Positions 1-8,030 of a stretch of DNA of 40,683 nt are shown here, piece after piece; the first letter of the stretch is position 1; the number at the start of each line of letters is the position of its first letter. Origin of the DNA: Hydrogenophaga sp. (GTDB taxonomy: Bacteria; Pseudomonadota; Gammaproteobacteria; Burkholderiales; Burkholderiaceae_C); NCBI RefSeq assembly GCF_018780075.1, contig NZ_JADMKB010000056.1, positions 1 to 40,683 on the forward strand, in the 5' to 3' direction. A model generated the notes under the pieces. That model was not told where the DNA came from, made no database searches, and was given only the letters and a program-made list of their open reading frames with translations. Made by a program: the position numbers and the translations under genes.

Positions 1-122
1 TGATGGTCTGCGGCGTGCTCGGCCCCAAGAGCAACGCGCACGGCCCGAACGAGTTCCTGCACCTGGACTACGCACGCCGCCTGACCGCGTCGGTGGCGCA
101 GGTGATGGCGCGGATGCCGTGA
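1..122 (+). CDS. M20-family metallopeptidase, C-terminal fragment
   Basis: The window opens inside a coding frame read from base 3 that ends with TGA at 120-122. The last 39 residues include GPKSNAHGPNEFLHLDYARR, which resembles the C-terminal end of M20/M25/M40 zinc peptidases (dipeptidase, ArgE/DapE-like), where a conserved Asn-Ala-His-Gly-Pro-Asn-Glu stretch lies near the C-terminus. The metal-binding core is outside the window, so substrate cannot be judged. The frame assignment is firm because it stays open and matches the family; the specific enzyme is unknown. Confidence 0.75.
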   Translation, partial: MVCGVLGPKSNAHGPNEFLHLDYARRLTASVAQVMARMP

Positions 123-164
123 CACCGCCATGGCCCTGAAACGCTGGCTGTCGCCCGTCACCGC

Positions 165-1010
165 ATGATTGATTCGACCCAGTCCCCATTCACCTTGCGC
201 GACGGCCTCAATGTCGCGACCTACGACTGGCCCCTGCCCAGTCGGCAGCGCCCGCGCGCGGTGATCCTGATCGTGCACGGCCTGGGGGAACACGCCTGGC
301 GCTACGACGAGCTGGCCCAGCGCCTGAACGGCTGGGGCTGTTCGGTCAGGGCCTACGACCAGCGCGGACACGGCGAGTCGGGCGGCGATCACGGTGTGTT
401 GCCGGACGACGATGCGCTGCTCGACGACCTGGCGGAGGTGGTGGACGACACGCGCCGCCACATCGCACAGCCCTGGGCCTGTCCGTTGATCTTGCTGGGG
501 CACAGCATGGGCGGGCTGGTGGCGGCCACCTTTGTGCAGCGCCAGATCGCGCCCGTGGACGGCCTGGTGCTGTCGTCACCGGCGCTCGACACGGGCATGA
601 CGCGGTTCCAGCGGGCGCTCACCCGCCTGCTCTACCGCTGGGCGCCGAACCTCACGCTGCCCAACGGGCTGGACCCCAACGCCATCTCGCACGACCCGGC
701 CGTGGTGCAGGCCTACCAGAACGACCGCCTGGTGCACAACCGCATCTCCGCGCGGCTCGCGCACTTCATCGACAGCAACGGCCCGCGTGTGGTGGCCGCC
801 GCGCCGAGCTGGACCGTGCCGACCCTGTTGATGTACGCGGGGGCTGATCTTCTGGTGCGCCCCGAGGGCAGCCGGGCCTTTGCCGCCGTGGCGCCGCCGC
901 AGTGGGTGAGCAGCCGGCGCCTCGACGGTCAGTTCCACGAAATCTTCAACGAGGCCGATCCGTCCACCGCCTACGCCACGCTGAAGGCCTGGCTGAACAC
1001 GTTGGACTGA
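165..1010 (+). CDS. alpha/beta hydrolase, monoacylglycerol-lipase / lysophospholipase type
   Basis: A 281-aa serine hydrolase of the alpha/beta fold (Hydrolase_4 / serine aminopeptidase S33 group). The oxyanion region VHGLGEH lies at residues 38-44 and the nucleophile elbow GHSMGG at 112-117 (Ser114). The likely Asp is D228 (YAGADLLV) and the likely His H258 (GQFHEIFNE), so the triad is complete. No signal peptide is visible, so a cytoplasmic or membrane-associated esterase is expected. The natural substrate is not readable from sequence; monoacylglycerols or lysophospholipids are the family default. The ATG at 165 sits just after a 12-codon open stretch beginning at 130, and no strong ribosome site separates them. 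A diverged repeat copy and a hairpin terminator follow the gene. Confidence 0.85.
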   Translation: MIDSTQSPFTLRDGLNVATYDWPLPSRQRPRAVILIVHGLGEHAWRYDELAQRLNGWGCSVRAYDQRGHGESGGDHGVLPDDDALLDDLAEVVDDTRRHIAQPWACPLILLGHSMGGLVAATFVQRQIAPVDGLVLSSPALDTGMTRFQRALTRLLYRWAPNLTLPNGLDPNAISHDPAVVQAYQNDRLVHNRISARLAHFIDSNGPRVVAAAPSWTVPTLLMYAGADLLVRPEGSRAFAAVAPPQWVSSRRLDGQFHEIFNEADPSTAYATLKAWLNTLD

Positions 1011-1012
1011 CA

Positions 1013-1060
1013 CACCCCGCCGCGTTTCGCGCGTCCCCCTGTGCAGGGGCCGCGACGGGA
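1013..1060 (-). repeat. stop-codon-anchored hairpin repeat, diverged partial copy
   Basis: Begins 3 nt after the hydrolase stop. Read in gene sense it has the CCCCGCCGCG start and a C/G hairpin (CCCCTG-TG-CAGGGG at about 1034-1049), matching the layout of the better copies near 3341 and 35411. The distal CCGGC/GCCGG hairpin is not recognisable. Confidence 0.5.
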
Positions 1061-1087
1061 ACAAGTGATCAGGGGCCGCCTTCAAGC

Positions 1088-1130
1088 AAAAAAGCCGCTG
1101 TGCGAACACATCGCACAGCGGCTGTTTCCT
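1088..1130. terminator. bidirectional intrinsic terminator
   Basis: A perfect 13-bp stem (1093-1105 with 1111-1123) closes a 5-nt loop. An A-run lies on the left and a T-rich run on the right, so it can serve both the plus-strand hydrolase and the minus-strand YidB-like gene that converge here. Confidence 0.85.
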
Positions 1131-1180
1131 TGACGGGGTTCAAAGTGCCGCGCCCGCGCGGGCCGCACGGCCCCGCCTGT

Positions 1181-1669
1181 TCAGCGCTTGCCGAGCATGC
1201 CGCCCAGCATGCCGATCAGGTCACCCGCGTCCAGGCCGTTGCCGCCCTGTTGTCCGCCGCCGAGCAGCGAACCCAGCGCGCCCATGCCGTTGTCGGCGGG
1301 CACCTGGCCTTGCGGCGTGAGCTGGTCGATCAGGCCGGGCAGCAGGTCGGCCATGGTGCCGGCGGCCTGTTGCTGGTTGCCGCCCAGCTGCTTGGCGATC
1401 ATGCCCATCAGGTCGGGGCCCAAGGCACCGCCCAGGGCGTCCGCCGACACCGGCTGGTTCGCGCCCGTGCCCACCCACGAGGCTGCGGCGTCACCCAGGC
1501 CACCTTGTTGCAGCTTGCCCAGGATGCCCGAGAGGCCGCCGGCGTTGTTCATCAGCGCGCCGACGATGCCCATGAGCATCTGCGGGTCGATGCCGCCCGC
1601 GCCGCCCTGCGCCTGACCGCCTTGCTGGCCACCCAGGGCTGCGCCCAGTACCGAATCCAAAAGACCCAT
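1181..1669 (-). CDS. YidB family protein (DUF937)
   Basis: A 162-aa Gly/Gln-rich protein beginning MGLLDSVLGAALGGQQGG. It has the low-complexity Gly-Gln linkers and repeated Leu-Leu-Gly segments of the YidB/DUF937 family (MGLLD start, PQMLMGIVGALMNNAGGLSG, SWVGTGANQPVSADAL). The SWVGTGxNxPV block at about 88-98 is characteristic. The family is widespread in proteobacteria and has no firm function. The start at 1669 is preferred over a frame extension 13 codons upstream because GGGAGA lies just before it and the MGLLD N-terminus is conserved. No signal peptide. It converges on the alpha/beta hydrolase, with a shared terminator between. Confidence 0.85.
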   Translation of the reverse strand: MGLLDSVLGAALGGQQGGQAQGGAGGIDPQMLMGIVGALMNNAGGLSGILGKLQQGGLGDAAASWVGTGANQPVSADALGGALGPDLMGMIAKQLGGNQQQAAGTMADLLPGLIDQLTPQGQVPADNGMGALGSLLGGGQQGGNGLDAGDLIGMLGGMLGKR

Positions 1670-1720
1670 GTGATTTCTCCCGTGTGAGGTTGCGGTGCCC
1701 GGCGCCACGGCGGCGCCGGT

Positions 1721-2914
1721 TCAGGCCGGATTGTGGGCTTGGCGCCGGACCCACGCAAGCCACAGCAAAGCCGCGCCGGTGAGCGCCACAGGCACCAGCG
1801 AACCCACGTTGAGCAGGGCCCAGCCCTGGGTGGTGACCAGGGCACCGGAGGCGAACGAAGTGACCGCCATGGTGGCAAAAACAAAAAAGTTGATGGCGGC
1901 CTGTGCGCGGTCTTTTTCCTCAGGCCTGTAGGCTTGCAGCGACAGTGTGGTGCCGCCGGTGAAGAGGAAGTTCCAGCCCACGCCGAGCAGGAACAACGCC
2001 ACCAGGAACTGCTGCAGCTCCACGCCGGTGAGCGCGATCGCGATGCACAGCGCGTTCAGCACCACGCCCACACCCATGATGGTGAGCACGCCGAAGCGCT
2101 TGATCAGGTGGCCGGTGAAGAAGCCCGGCGCGAACATGCCGATCACGTGCCACTCCAGCACCAGGGCCGCGTCGTCGAACGCGAAACCGCACACCTGCAT
2201 GGCCAGCGGCGTGGCCGCCATCAGCAGGTTCATCACGCCATACCCCAGCGCGGCGCCGAGGGTCGCGACGATGAAGATGGGCTGGCGCACGATCACCGAG
2301 AGCGGCCGTCCCGGGTCGGCGTTCGCTTTTTTCGGTGGCAGCGGCGGGAACTTCAGGAAGGCCATGATGCCCATCGACACCAGCGCCACCACCGCGAGCG
2401 AGAGGTAGGCGCCGGCGAACGGCACCTCCAGCAGGTTGCGCGTGCGGCTGGCCAGGTTGGGCCCCAGCACCGCGCCCACCAGGCCGCCGGCCAGCACCAG
2501 CGACACCGCTTTTTCGCGGAAGTCGGGTGCCGCCAGTTCGGCCGCCGCGAAGCGGTAGAGCTGGCCGTTGGCGCTGTAGTAGCCCGCGATCACCGTGGCC
2601 GCCACCAGCAGCCAGAAGTTCTTGTCGTGCGCGGCCCAGAAGCACAGCAAGGCGGAGGCAAACGCCACCAGCAGCCCGATCTGGAACGAGCCCTGGCGAC
2701 CGAACGCACTTTGCGAGCGCGCCACCAGCGGCGTGGACAGCGCGCCGCCCACCACATAGCCCATCACCGGCAACGTCGCCATCCAGCCCAGCGGCGCGAG
2801 CGACAGGCCCACCAGCCCGTTGATCGCGATGAAGACCACGTTGTTGGTCAGGAAGAGGCCTTGCGCGGCGGCCAGCAGCCAGAGGTTTTTATTCATAAGC
2901 TGGTGTTTATACAT
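1721..2914 (-). CDS. MFS transporter
   Basis: A 397-aa hydrophobic protein with about 12 predicted transmembrane segments in two halves and a charged central loop (about 190-205, KFPPLPPKKANADPGR), as in the major facilitator superfamily. No substrate signature stands out; weak sugar- or drug-efflux resemblance is not enough to name it. Two starts are possible: ATG at 2914 (MYKHQLMNK) or ATG at 2896 (MNKNLWLLAAAQG). The second begins directly at the first helix, but neither has a good ribosome-binding site. It is transcribed away from the DUF4870-like gene, with about 90 nt between starts. Confidence 0.85.
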   Translation of the reverse strand: MYKHQLMNKNLWLLAAAQGLFLTNNVVFIAINGLVGLSLAPLGWMATLPVMGYVVGGALSTPLVARSQSAFGRQGSFQIGLLVAFASALLCFWAAHDKNFWLLVAATVIAGYYSANGQLYRFAAAELAAPDFREKAVSLVLAGGLVGAVLGPNLASRTRNLLEVPFAGAYLSLAVVALVSMGIMAFLKFPPLPPKKANADPGRPLSVIVRQPIFIVATLGAALGYGVMNLLMAATPLAMQVCGFAFDDAALVLEWHVIGMFAPGFFTGHLIKRFGVLTIMGVGVVLNALCIAIALTGVELQQFLVALFLLGVGWNFLFTGGTTLSLQAYRPEEKDRAQAAINFFVFATMAVTSFASGALVTTQGWALLNVGSLVPVALTGAALLWLAWVRRQAHNPA

Positions 2915-3006
2915 TGGGCGACCCGGGAGGCCATTGGCTATAGTCCTGAAGCCGCGTCAAAGCCCTTGCGCTGCGCCACGCCCCACGACCCCAGCCCGGA
3001 GCCGAC

Positions 3007-3336
3007 ATGAACGCACCCGCCAGCGACGAAGCCAACAAGACCCTCACCACGGTGATCTACGCGCTGTACGCGTCGTCCATCCTGGTGGGCGTGACGATCC
3101 TGGTGGCCATCGTCATGAACTACGTCAAGCGCGAGGACGTGGCGGGCACCTGGCTGGAGAGCCATTTCCGCTGGCAGATCCGCACCTTCTGGTTCGGGCT
3201 GCTGTGGAGCGTGCTCGGGGTGCTGAGTCTGGTGGTCTTGGTCGGCTTTGCGGTGCTGTTCGCGAACCTGGTCTGGTTCATCTACCGCATCGTCAAAGGC
3301 TGGATCCGCCTGAACGAGGGCCGGCCGATGTATTGA
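3007..3336 (+). CDS. DUF4870-like small membrane protein
   Basis: A 109-aa protein with three hydrophobic segments (about 15-38, 60-82 and 83-97). It carries the family-typical HFRWQIRTFWFG block in the middle and WFIYRIVKGWIRLNEGRPMY at the end. This layout (hydrophobic segment, short loop with 'H.rwqirTfw', two further helices) matches the DUF4870 / YitT-like tic20-type small membrane protein group. Function is unknown. GGAG lies 8-9 nt before the ATG. A hairpin repeat starts just after the stop. Confidence 0.8.
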   Translation: MNAPASDEANKTLTTVIYALYASSILVGVTILVAIVMNYVKREDVAGTWLESHFRWQIRTFWFGLLWSVLGVLSLVVLVGFAVLFANLVWFIYRIVKGWIRLNEGRPMY

Positions 3337-3340
3337 AGGG

Positions 3341-3450
3341 GAACACCCCCGCCGCGCTGCGCGCGACCCCCTCAAGGGGGCGGCACAGGCCGTCCGGCAA
3401 AGCCGGCCCGGCGGTGCCCTGGGCGGCATCGCTTCACGCTCCGGAGCGCT
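3341..3450 (-). repeat. stop-codon-anchored hairpin repeat
   Basis: Starts about 4 nt after the DUF4870 stop. In gene sense the order is CCCCCGCCGCGCTGCGCGCG, then hairpin CCCCCTCAAGGGGG, then hairpin CCGGCAAAGCCGG, with a GC-rich tail to about 3450. The same modules recur at 18340, 21085, 24601, 32379, 35411 and 39887. It lies between converging genes. There is no T-run, so it is not a classic intrinsic terminator. Confidence 0.8.
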
Positions 3451-3516
3451 GCTTGGTCGCCATGAAATGCCGATGCGGGTTGCGCACTCAAGTGCGAACG
3501 AGGCGAAGCAACGCAG

Positions 3517-4266
3517 CTATCGCTTTGAAGGCGAATCCGCATGAACCGACACGGCCAGCGCCAGCGCGAGCAAGGCGGCGGTTTCGGCGCGCAGCACACG
3601 CGGTCCCAGCGTCACGGGCACGAAGCCCGCGGTCCTGGCCTGCGCATCCTCGGCGGGCGACAAGCCGCCTTCGGGGCCGCTGAGGAAACACACCGGCGCA
3701 TCGGCGGACACCGCCGCCAGCACCTCGGTCAGCGGTTGTGAACCTTCGGCGAGCGACAGCACGCAGCGCAGCGGCGCGACATCGTTCGACAGACCGAGCC
3801 AGGCGGCGAGGTCGCGCACGGGCAGCACCTCGGGCACGCGGTTGCCGCCGCACTGCTCGCACGCGGCCACGGCCACCTGCTGCCAGTGACCCTGCTTCTT
3901 GGTGGCGCGTTCGCCCGTGAGGCGCAACACGCTGTGCGCGGTGTGCAGCGGCTGCACGCTGGCCACGCCGAGTTCGGCGGCCTTCTCCACCAGCCAGTCC
4001 ATGCGGTCGTTGGCCGGCATGCCCAGCGCCAGGTGCACGCGGCGGCCGGCTTCGCGCTCCAGCGGCTGGTGGTGGTCCACCCGCACCGCCACATCGGAGC
4101 GACCCATGCGCAGGATGGTGGCGCTGTGTTCGCCGCCGGCGCCGTTGAACAGCGTGATCACCCCGCCGGGCTGCAGGCGCAGCACCTGGACGTGCCGGGC
4201 GGCCGCAGCGGGCAGCTCCAGCTCGGCGCCAATGGTCAGTGGGACGGGGCAGTGAAAGCGCGGCAT
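3517..4266 (-). CDS. rsmE: 16S rRNA (uracil1498-N3)-methyltransferase RsmE
   Basis: A 249-aa SPOUT-class methyltransferase that puts a methyl group on N3 of U1498 in 16S rRNA using S-adenosylmethionine. An N-terminal PUA-like part (about 1-70, RHVQVLRLQPGG) is followed by the knot domain. The SAM-binding knot motifs are present: GPEGG at 197-201 and LGPRVLRAETA at 220-230. KAAELGV at 95-101 is also typical. Length is normal. It lies 10 nt downstream of amgK on the same strand and probably shares its transcript. Confidence 0.95.
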   Translation of the reverse strand: MPRFHCPVPLTIGAELELPAAAARHVQVLRLQPGGVITLFNGAGGEHSATILRMGRSDVAVRVDHHQPLEREAGRRVHLALGMPANDRMDWLVEKAAELGVASVQPLHTAHSVLRLTGERATKKQGHWQQVAVAACEQCGGNRVPEVLPVRDLAAWLGLSNDVAPLRCVLSLAEGSQPLTEVLAAVSADAPVCFLSGPEGGLSPAEDAQARTAGFVPVTLGPRVLRAETAALLALALAVSVHADSPSKR

Positions 4267-4276
4267 CGGGTGGCGC

Positions 4277-5368
4277 TCAGACGCGGCCGAAGGCGTAGCC
4301 CGAAGCCGCCTCGAAGCCTTCGACCTTGTCGATCAGTTGCAGGAAAGGCCCGAGTTCGCGGTAGCGGTGCGTGGTGTGGCGGATGTAGTCGATGAAGCGC
4401 GGCGCGTCGGCCAGGTAGCGGGGCTTGCCGTCGCGCAGCGTGAGGCGCGCGAAGATGCCGGCCACCTTCAGGTGCCGCTGCAGGCCCATCCATTCCACCG
4501 CGCGGTAGAAGGCGCCGAAGTCGCTGTGCCAGTCCTCAAAGTCCATCAGCCCGGCCTTGCGCGCCTTTTCCCAGTAACGGATGGTGATGTCGATGACGAA
4601 ATCCTCTTCCCAGGTGAGGAAGGCGTCGCGCATGAGGCTGGCCACGTCGTAGGTGATGGGGCCGTACACCGCGTCCTGGAAGTCGAGCACACCGAGCTGC
4701 TGCTCGGGCGTGCTGCCGGGCTGGGCCGGGATCATGAGGTTGCGTGGCATGAAGTCGCGGTGCACATAGACGCTGGGTGCGGCGAGGCAACGTTTGACGA
4801 TGCTGTCGAAGGCCTTGCCCAGCGTGTCGGCGTCCTTGCCTTGCAGCGTGGTCTGGCGGTGCTGCGCGAGGTACCAGTCGGGGAAGAGCTGCAGCTCGCG
4901 GCGCAACAGCGGTTCGTCGTAGGCCGGCAGCACGCCGGGTTGGGAGGCCAGCTGCCAGGCCAGCAGCGTGTCCAGCGCCTGCAGGTAGCGCGCGTGGTTG
5001 GCCGCGGGGTTGTCCGGCTGGATCTGCTCCATCATGGTCTGCGTGCCCAGGTCGGGCAGCAGCATGAAGCCCTGGGGTTCGTCCCAGGCCAGGACCCGCG
5101 GCACCAGCAGGCCGGCGTCCCGCATCAGCCCGGCCACGTGCACGAAGGGTTGGCAGTTTTCCTTGTCCGGTGGCGCGTCCATGACGATGCGGCTGGCGCC
5201 GTCCACCGTGTCCACGCGCAGGTAACGGCGAAAGCTGGCGTCGGCCGAGGCCGGTCGCAGGGTGGCGGGCACCAGACCCTGGGCGCCCGCGATGCCCCCC
5301 AGCCAAGCGTTGAAATCGGCTTCGCGCTGCGGATCGGTCCAGGCGACGGCGGGTGAGGATGGGGTCAT
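4277..5368 (-). CDS. amgK: N-acetylmuramate/N-acetylglucosamine 1-kinase AmgK (APH fold)
   Basis: A 363-aa kinase of the aminoglycoside-phosphotransferase fold. The catalytic loop HRDFMPRN has His203, Asp205 and Asn210, and the metal-binding DFQD begins at Asp229. AmgK phosphorylates MurNAc (and GlcNAc) at the anomeric position, the first step of the recycling shunt to UDP-MurNAc that bypasses de novo synthesis and thereby fosfomycin-sensitive MurA. The call rests on the N-terminal SADASFRRYLRV block, the APH core and the position beside lptD, as in Pseudomonas. Its usual partner murU is not adjacent but lies at 32463-33191. It is divergent from lptD with a 175-nt gap. An antibiotic-resistance kinase is unlikely in this context. 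Confidence 0.85.
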   Translation of the reverse strand: MTPSSPAVAWTDPQREADFNAWLGGIAGAQGLVPATLRPASADASFRRYLRVDTVDGASRIVMDAPPDKENCQPFVHVAGLMRDAGLLVPRVLAWDEPQGFMLLPDLGTQTMMEQIQPDNPAANHARYLQALDTLLAWQLASQPGVLPAYDEPLLRRELQLFPDWYLAQHRQTTLQGKDADTLGKAFDSIVKRCLAAPSVYVHRDFMPRNLMIPAQPGSTPEQQLGVLDFQDAVYGPITYDVASLMRDAFLTWEEDFVIDITIRYWEKARKAGLMDFEDWHSDFGAFYRAVEWMGLQRHLKVAGIFARLTLRDGKPRYLADAPRFIDYIRHTTHRYRELGPFLQLIDKVEGFEAASGYAFGRV

Positions 5369-5543
5369 GGAGCGGGGTGGTTGGTGCGCGCGGACGCGAG
5401 GTGGCGTGCCGGGTGACAGGCATAGGATAATGACCGGAGATTCTACAAATCCACTGTCGGCGGGATTCCTCCGCGCGCAGTCTGTGGCTCCTCCGTTACC
5501 GTGCGGTCGGGCTGTGTGTCACCAGCATTGAGAGACGGCCGTT

Positions 5544-8030
5544 TTGCCATACACCGCCTTGAAACCTGCTTCTTCCCTACCGAACATCTCTTCGCGCGCC
5601 CTGCGTGATGCCCACCGCATTCGAGCCACCCGACGCGCCTCCTTCGAGCCCACGTCCCTGTCGCGTGCCGTTCAGGGCGCCATGGCGGTGCTCGCGCTGG
5701 GGGCGGGCGTTGTCCCGGTCTGGGCCCAGGCCGACGCTGCCGCCATGGCAGATGCGCCCGGGATCAAGCTCAAGCAGGGCACTTCGCTGCTGCAGCAGGT
5801 GCCGAACGAAGTGCGCAAGGACCTGCCGGTCTTTGGCTGGGGCGAGAACATCGAAGGCGAGATGGACGCCACCTCGGTGTTTGAAGGTGGCGCCGAGCTG
5901 CGCCGGCACGACACCGTGATCAAGGCCGACCGCATCGAGCACGACAAGCGCACGGGTGACACCAAGGCCACCGGCAACGTGCTGCTCAACCGCAACGGCG
6001 ACCGCGTGACCGGCCCCGACCTGCAGATCAACGTTAACACCTACCAGGGCTATTTCAACCAGCCCGACTACTCGCTGCTGAAGAACGAAGCCAAGGGCGA
6101 TGCCCGCCGCATTGACTTTCTGGGCGAAGACAAGATGCTGGTGCACGATGGTCGCTACTCGACCTGTCCGCGCCAGCCGGGCGCCGCCTGGATGCCCGAC
6201 TGGCTCGTGCGCGCCTCCAGCATCGAACTCGACAAGGTCGAGGACGTCGGCATCGCCAAGTCGGGTGTGATCGAGTTCATGGGGGTGCCGATTCTCGCGG
6301 CGCCCATTCTCAGTTTCCCGCTCTCGGACCAACGCAAGACGGGCGCGCTGCCGCCCAGCATCAGCGTGAGCACGCAGAGTGGTGTTGAGCTGTCAACGCC
6401 CTATTACTTCAACATCGCGCCCAACTACGACGCCACGGTCACGCCGACGGTGATGACCAAACGGGGGCTGGACCTCTCGGGCGAGTTCCGTTACCTGCAG
6501 CCGCGCTACACGGGACGCCTGCGCGCTTCCTACATGCCGTCGGACCAGCTGCGCGACACGGACCGCTGGGCCTACTCCTTTCAGCATGGCCAGTCGCTGA
6601 TTCCATCGCTGGGCGGCGGCAGCTCGCTGGGTCTGCGCGTGAACCTCAACAAGGTGAGTGACGACAACTACTGGCGCGACTTCCCGCGCACGATCACCTC
6701 GCTGACCTCGCGCCTGCTGTACAACGATGTGGCGCTGGGCTGGAGCAAGGGGCCATGGACGGTCAGTGGCGGCATGTACCGCTACCAGACACTTCAGGAC
6801 GTGAACGCACCGATCAGGCCGCCGTTTGACCGCTTGCCTTCGATGGGGTTCAGCTACCAGCAGGTCAACCAGACACTGCTGGGCACGCCCGGCTGGGACA
6901 TGTCGCTGAACACCAACGTCACGCGATTTCAGCGCTCGGTGCTGTCGTCTTCGACGCAGCAGAAAACGGGTGGCGACCGGTCGCTGGTGGTGGCCAATCT
7001 GGCCCGCCGTTTCCAGGCACCTGGCTGGTACGTGGAGCCCGCGGCGCGCCTGCACATGGCCCAGTACCGCAACGACAACACCACGGGCTCCAACGTGTCC
7101 GCCTCGCGCAACGTGCCCACGCTGAGCATCGACAGCGGGCTGGTGTTCGAACGCCCCGCCCACTTCTTCGGCACCGACTACATCCAGACCCTGGAGCCCC
7201 GTGCCTTCGCCACCTGGACGCCGTTCCGCGACCAGAGCAAGCTGCCCAACTACGATTCCGGTGCGCGCGACTTCAACCTGTCGAGCATGTTTGCCGAGAA
7301 CGCGTTCAGTGGCAACGACCGCATCAGCGACACCCGCGCGGTGACCCTGGGTGTGAGTTCCCGTCTGCTGGACGTGGGCACCGGCGCCGAGGTCGTCCGT
7401 CTGGGTGTGGCCCAGCGGGCGCTGCTGGCGGACCAGAATGTGACCCTGCCCGGTGGCAAGCCCGTCACCGAGCGCCTGAGCGACACGCTGGTGGCGGCCC
7501 GCATCCAGTGGGATCCGCTGTGGTCGCTGGACACCAACGTCCAGTACAACACCAAGAGCCGCGAATCGAAGCGCAGCACCATCGGTGGTCGCTACACGCC
7601 GGGGCCGTTCAAAGTGCTCAGTGCCGCCTACCGCATCCAGCGTGGCACCAGCGAGCAGATCGATCTGGGCTGGCAGTGGCCTTTGTCGGGCCTGTGGGGC
7701 AAGTCGCCCGAGGCCATCCCCGGCCGAGCGCTGGGCCCCGGCCAGTGGTACAGCGTGGGCCGCATGAACTACAGCCTGCCTGATCGCAAGATGATCGATC
7801 TGATTGCGGGTTTCGAATACGACGCCGGGTGCTGGCTGGGCCGCGTGGTGCTGGAGCGTTTGCAGCTCAGCTCCACCACCAACGACCAGCGCATCCTGTT
7901 CCAGCTGGAGTTCAATGGTTTCTCCCGAGTGGGTGCCAGCTCGTTGCAGAGCATCCAGGCCAACGTGCCCAAGTACCAGTACCTGCGCGAAGAGGTCGTC
8001 CAGCCCAACCGTTTCGAGCAATATGACTGA
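5544..8030 (+). CDS. lptD: LPS-assembly protein LptD
   Basis: An 828-aa outer-membrane protein that, with LptE, inserts lipopolysaccharide into the outer leaflet. Order: signal region (hydrophobic stretch about 47-62 ending VWAQA), OstA-like beta-taco domain (about 90-200, with 'GGAELRRHDTVIKADRIEHD' features), then a long beta-barrel (about 270-828). 'YFNIAPNYDATVTPTVMTKRG' near residue 290 is a family hallmark. Only two cysteines remain, Cys208 and Cys763, against four in E. coli. The TTG at 5544 gives a long signal n-region; the ATG at 5682 (residue 47) is an alternative but leaves almost no n-region. The stop overlaps surA by 8 nt, so the two are probably translationally coupled. Confidence 0.95.
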   Translation: MPYTALKPASSLPNISSRALRDAHRIRATRRASFEPTSLSRAVQGAMAVLALGAGVVPVWAQADAAAMADAPGIKLKQGTSLLQQVPNEVRKDLPVFGWGENIEGEMDATSVFEGGAELRRHDTVIKADRIEHDKRTGDTKATGNVLLNRNGDRVTGPDLQINVNTYQGYFNQPDYSLLKNEAKGDARRIDFLGEDKMLVHDGRYSTCPRQPGAAWMPDWLVRASSIELDKVEDVGIAKSGVIEFMGVPILAAPILSFPLSDQRKTGALPPSISVSTQSGVELSTPYYFNIAPNYDATVTPTVMTKRGLDLSGEFRYLQPRYTGRLRASYMPSDQLRDTDRWAYSFQHGQSLIPSLGGGSSLGLRVNLNKVSDDNYWRDFPRTITSLTSRLLYNDVALGWSKGPWTVSGGMYRYQTLQDVNAPIRPPFDRLPSMGFSYQQVNQTLLGTPGWDMSLNTNVTRFQRSVLSSSTQQKTGGDRSLVVANLARRFQAPGWYVEPAARLHMAQYRNDNTTGSNVSASRNVPTLSIDSGLVFERPAHFFGTDYIQTLEPRAFATWTPFRDQSKLPNYDSGARDFNLSSMFAENAFSGNDRISDTRAVTLGVSSRLLDVGTGAEVVRLGVAQRALLADQNVTLPGGKPVTERLSDTLVAARIQWDPLWSLDTNVQYNTKSRESKRSTIGGRYTPGPFKVLSAAYRIQRGTSEQIDLGWQWPLSGLWGKSPEAIPGRALGPGQWYSVGRMNYSLPDRKMIDLIAGFEYDAGCWLGRVVLERLQLSSTTNDQRILFQLEFNGFSRVGASSLQSIQANVPKYQYLREEVVQPNRFEQYD

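Noticed and set aside
3341..3450. CRISPR array or transposon end for the hairpin repeats
   Set aside because: Copies are dispersed singly after stop codons with no spacers, transposase or target duplications.
4277..5368. Aminoglycoside-resistance kinase
   Set aside because: The fold is shared, but the position beside lptD and the presence of murU in the window favour AmgK.
6393..8021. Long minus-strand open frame opposite lptD
   Set aside because: No domain is recognisable, and lptD with its hallmark motifs occupies the other strand.
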